A stretch of 6,815 nucleotides of DNA from assembly GCA_003353825.1 (NCBI GenBank), contig PIVW01000318.1, forward strand, positions 1 through 6,815. The letters run 5' to 3'. This document shows, piece after piece, positions 5,416 through 6,815 of this stretch. The notes under the pieces are model-generated. The model did not search any database, had not been told where the DNA came from, and worked only from the letters and a program-made list of their open reading frames with translations. A program made the translations under genes and the position numbers. Source of the stretch: Chloroflexota bacterium. Lineage in GTDB: Bacteria; Chloroflexota; Anaerolineae; J102. The stretch's first letter is position 1. Every line of letters starts with the position of its first letter.

Positions 5416-5459
5416 ACTTGCAAGTAGGATGCATGTCAAGATATCTCAACATGCATCCT
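5416..5459. repeat. 11-bp stem hairpin next to a 10-bp palindrome
   Basis: AGGATGCATGT (5426-5436) pairs perfectly with ACATGCATCCT (5449-5459) across a 12-base loop that itself contains AGATATCT. Directly abutting at 5416-5425 is the palindrome ACTTGCAAGT. Both sit in the gap between the secreted-protein frame (stop at 5489) and the membrane-protein start (5392). No T-run follows on the minus strand, so a Rho-independent terminator is not well supported. An operator, attenuator or RNA processing site is possible. A minus-strand TTGACA partly overlaps the hairpin but has no well-placed -10. Confidence 0.65.
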
Positions 5460-5488
5460 GCGAGATGGCAGATTTGAAATTGCACGAC

Positions 5489-5698
5489 CTAATTGTTTGG
5501 TGACAGGTAAATAGACCAGTGCACTGCGTCTGCGCCTCCAGCCGCGGTAACGGCCCCGTCTCCTATACAGAGTTTAGCATGATCCCATCCAGAGGAGAAA
5601 CCGTTTAAATTGTTTCTATATGCTATCCAAAACGCAGTTTGTACTCGCGCGCTGTACGACCCCCACCTTAGCCCGTCTGGATTCATGGAGTAATCCAT
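5489..5698 (-). CDS. C-terminal part of the secreted protein, beyond an in-frame TGA
   Basis: From ATG at 5698 this frame gives 69 residues: MDYSMNPDGLRWGSYSARVQ, then TAFWIAYRNNLNGFSSGWDH, AKLCIGDGAVTAAGGADAVH and WSIYLSPNN. It is in the same frame as the secreted-protein ORF ending at 5714, and the five codons between them (VFHFN) are open, so the two form one 242-residue frame interrupted only by TGA at 5714-5716. There is no Shine-Dalgarno before 5698, which argues against an independent start. The piece is rich in Trp, Tyr, Asn and Gly, like an extracellular beta-rich domain. The family is not recognised. Confidence 0.5.
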   Translation of the reverse strand: MDYSMNPDGLRWGSYSARVQTAFWIAYRNNLNGFSSGWDHAKLCIGDGAVTAAGGADAVHWSIYLSPNN

Positions 5699-5713
5699 AT
5701 TGAAATGAAATAC

Positions 5714-6217
5714 TCAATCCTTATCTGGATCATACCAGAAATCATTCTCGCACTCGTAATCTACGTAGTGTGTATTCACACGTGCCCTGCCTAAATACCA
5801 ATTTGGCCAGTTTCTATGTTCGATATTCTGTCGCCACAAAGAAGGAACAGGGTATGCCATTGCCTGAATGTCTAGCTCAGAATCATCTGTTGGACTCAAT
5901 TTTGTCGCAAGGCTCTGCTGCCTTTCTGCTCTTAATATTTCTGGATCAAATTCAGCTTGTTCAGCCATCAGATTGATCAATTCATCAATCTGGGTTTCGT
6001 TAAGCTGTTCCAGATACGCATTGACCTGTTCAACCGAGATTTTTTCGTTGTATCCCAGAAGTACAAACTCATCAAGGCTCCAGTCGCTTGACATGACAAC
6101 GGGTTCGAGGACAAGATCACCAGGTTCAGTATCAGGCGGCCCTGCAGCCATCGAAACGCCAGCAAATAGCAGGGCTGCCAGCAATGTTGACAGCAAGACA
6201 ATACCGATTCTACACAT
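5714..6217 (-). CDS. Secreted protein of unknown family, ended by an in-frame TGA
   Basis: ATG at 6217 has GGAG eight bases upstream. Residues 1-25 are a clear Sec signal peptide (MCRIGIVLLSTLLAALLFAG, then VSMAAG), with likely signal peptidase I cleavage around SMA-A or MAA-G. There is no lipobox Cys at the cleavage site. The mature part has an acidic stretch (PPDTEPGDLVLEP), a helical segment at about 58-105 (KISVEQVNAYLEQLNETQID and FDPEILRAERQQ), and an aromatic region with SLWRQNIEHRNWPNWYLGR and DYECENDFWYDPDKD. The protein seems to continue after the TGA (see 5489-5698), where TGG (Trp) would give DKDWVFHFNMDYS. If the stop is real, the product loses its C-terminal third, including a Cys that could pair with the one in YECEND. 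It is the first gene before the four-helix membrane protein, and the two may act together at the envelope. That is inference from position only. Confidence 0.7.
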   Translation of the reverse strand: MCRIGIVLLSTLLAALLFAGVSMAAGPPDTEPGDLVLEPVVMSSDWSLDEFVLLGYNEKISVEQVNAYLEQLNETQIDELINLMAEQAEFDPEILRAERQQSLATKLSPTDDSELDIQAMAYPVPSLWRQNIEHRNWPNWYLGRARVNTHYVDYECENDFWYDPDKD

Positions 6218-6262
6218 GATAGTTACTCCGTGGGAGAAATCTGGGAAGAAGCGTTGGACGCT

Positions 6263-6278
6263 ATGAGCATTCGCTCAT
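6263..6278. repeat. Short palindrome upstream of the secreted-protein gene
   Basis: ATGAGC (6263-6268) and GCTCAT (6273-6278) form a 6-bp inverted repeat with a 4-base centre, about 46-61 bases upstream of the ATG at 6217. It may be an operator or leader hairpin. I see no convincing -35/-10 pair for this gene in 6218-6351. Confidence 0.3.
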
Positions 6279-6332
6279 CGCCATCATGGCAGATCAATCC
6301 CCCCCTGTCACCCGTAATTACCACAGTATTTC

Positions 6333-6352
6333 ACCTGTGGATTTCCACAGGT
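6333..6352 (-). terminator. 8-bp stem, 4-base loop hairpin after the LuxR-type tail
   Basis: ACCTGTGG (6333-6340) pairs exactly with CCACAGGT (6345-6352) around a 4-base loop. On the minus strand it begins at the last base of the TGA that ends the HTH remnant, the position of a terminator. A further CCACAG at 6321-6326 offers an alternative pairing. No T-run follows on the minus strand (GAAATACTG), so terminator activity is uncertain. Confidence 0.4.
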
Positions 6353-6459
6353 CAGAGGGCAAAGCGCCCCAACCCCGCGTCCAGCGCCCATGCCGCCGCC
6401 TCTGTGCGCGAACCGACGTCCAGCTTGCCTAGGATGTTGTTCACATGGATGTCCTCAGT
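6352..6459 (-). pseudogene. C-terminal HTH remnant of a LuxR/NarL-type regulator
   Basis: Thirty-five codons ending at TGA (6352-6354) read TEDIHVNNILGKLDVGSRTE, then AAAWALDAGLGRFAL. This matches the second half of the LuxR-family DNA-binding domain: the recognition helix end (normally TVKxHVxNILxKL), then the VxxRTEAxxxALxxGL helix. The receiver or sensor domain and the first HTH helices are missing. The frame is directly continuous with the membrane-protein remnant upstream, separated by that remnant's own TGA at 6460, so the junction lies within a few codons. There is no start or ribosome site, so it is not expressed as a regulator. Confidence 0.65.
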
Positions 6460-6609
6460 TCATGTGGACTTCATTTGCTCACCCAAAAAGCCTTGCTCAA
6501 CCTTCTTTCTCGTCACAAAGAAGAGTGCAAAGTAGGCAACATACATCACCAAAAACGGAATCCTAATCCGGTATCGGAGGGCAGATGCATCGCTAATCCC
6601 AAAAACCAT
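6460..6609 (-). pseudogene. Broken second copy of the four-helix membrane protein C-terminus
   Basis: An open frame of 49 codons (ATG at 6609, TGA at 6460) reads MVFGISDASALRYRIRIPFL, then VMYVAYFALFFVTRKKVEQG and FLGEQMKST. Residues 13-38 match the last helix and basic tail of the 4841-5392 protein (YRVRIPFLVIFLVYFALFFV and TRKKIE). The DNA over 6495-6575 is about 84% identical to 4867-4947 without gaps, counted by eye. The tail after the basic motif differs. Upstream of the ATG a TAA interrupts the frame and the first three helices are absent; the sequence there leads into a new IS, which probably cut the gene. There is no Shine-Dalgarno. Confidence 0.65.
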
Positions 6610-6815
6610 TTGTTAGACGTACTCCAACTCGACTTTGGCCATTTACGATGAAGAGAAACTGGGGAGACGAAGGCAAAATCCGTAGAATGTGAGTACCAAA
6701 AACCACGTTCACGGAGGAAGTCAATGTCACCCCCAGCAGCAGAGATTGTACAACTACTTAGCGTGTTTTCCATAGCATTCACAGCGCCCACATGGAAGAA
6801 TGCGATGGTCTTATT
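6610..6815 (+). mobile_element. Left end of an insertion sequence running off the window
   Basis: The sequence from about 6610 to the window end has no similarity to the interrupted membrane-protein remnant and carries a transposase start on the opposite strand with a strong ribosome site. The left terminus is placed at about 6610-6620 only because the remnant's similarity ends there. The terminal inverted repeat cannot be checked without the other end. Confidence 0.45.
6724..6815 (+). CDS. Transposase N-terminus (DDE family, IS701-like), cut by window edge
   Basis: ATG at 6724 is preceded by a strong GGAGGAAG Shine-Dalgarno. Thirty codons are visible: MSPPAAEIVQLLSVFSIAFT, then APTWKNAMVL. 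A short hydrophobic helix followed by F-x-x-P-T-W-x-x-A-x-x-L is how IS701-like DDE transposases begin, normally continuing into a GxILxxGRRTVT-type segment. The part seen is intact, so this may be an active or recently inserted element, unlike the degraded transposases at 3943-4761. It faces the membrane-protein remnant it appears to interrupt. A minus-strand open frame over the same bases (6546-6791) is a shadow. Confidence 0.6.
   Translation, partial: MSPPAAEIVQLLSVFSIAFTAPTWKNAMVL

Noticed and set aside
5714..5716. TGA as a selenocysteine codon
   Set aside because: A small hairpin (ATGGA-TTAC-TCCAT) lies about 15 bases downstream, but it is short and lacks the features of a bacterial SECIS. 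The surroundings fit Trp, and no Sec machinery is in view.
4841..5716. A recoded genome in which TGA means Trp
   Set aside because: TGA ends the neighbouring membrane protein at a natural place after the final helix and basic tail, and other genes use TAG and TAA normally. One TGA is better explained as a mutation or error.
6333..6352. Head-to-head DnaA boxes (TGTGGATTT / TTTCCACA)
   Set aside because: Each arm matches the DnaA consensus at only about seven of nine positions, and there is no AT-rich unwinding region or other replication feature. A simple hairpin is enough.
6546..6791. 81-residue minus-strand ORF starting MGAVNAMEN
   Set aside because: Its N-terminal half is antisense to the transposase start at 6724, and its end is an out-of-frame reading of the membrane-protein remnant.
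1..6815. CRISPR array, tRNA, rRNA, prophage or defence system
   Set aside because: No regularly spaced repeats, cloverleaf-like sequence, rRNA blocks or phage or defence proteins were seen. The unusual content is IS debris and gene decay.

Overview
This looks like accessory chromosomal sequence from a proteobacterium of intermediate GC, probably a beta- or gammaproteobacterium. That placement rests only on the general look of the DUF1269, lipid kinase, SulP and transposase proteins; no marker gene is present. I see no rRNA, tRNA, CRISPR array or phage gene. Almost every native gene lies on the minus strand, so the region reads from right to left, and the only plus-strand genes are transposase pieces.

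Left part (1-2250). Three intact or window-cut minus-strand genes: an acidic, alanine-rich protein cut by the window edge, a DUF1269 membrane protein, and a YegS/BmrU-type lipid (diacylglycerol) kinase. Each has its own Shine-Dalgarno, and the gaps are large enough for separate promoters. Upstream of the kinase, 2098-2209 is packed with three abutting palindromes.

Middle (2251-4840). A SulP-family anion transporter with a C-terminal STAS domain is wrecked. It has two opposite single-base frameshifts near 3143 and 2912, a possible third near 3830, and its first membrane segments are missing. The missing end is replaced by insertion-sequence debris: the C-terminus of one transposase on the minus strand (3943-4152), back to back with the N-terminus of a second transposase on the plus strand (4256-4761). 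A short MscS-like channel tail lies just beyond the SulP stop.

Right part (4841-6815). A four-helix membrane protein of unknown family, then a secreted protein of unknown family whose reading frame carries one in-frame TGA where Trp would fit. Farther right are a second, broken copy of the membrane protein's C-terminus, a LuxR/NarL-type HTH tail, and the start of another, apparently intact transposase on the plus strand running off the window.

Overall, a conserved block of envelope-related genes (lipid kinase, DUF1269, SulP) borders a zone of repeated IS insertion, duplication and decay. The unknowns most worth following are the secreted protein, its membrane-protein neighbour with the duplicated tail, and the palindrome cluster at 2098-2209.
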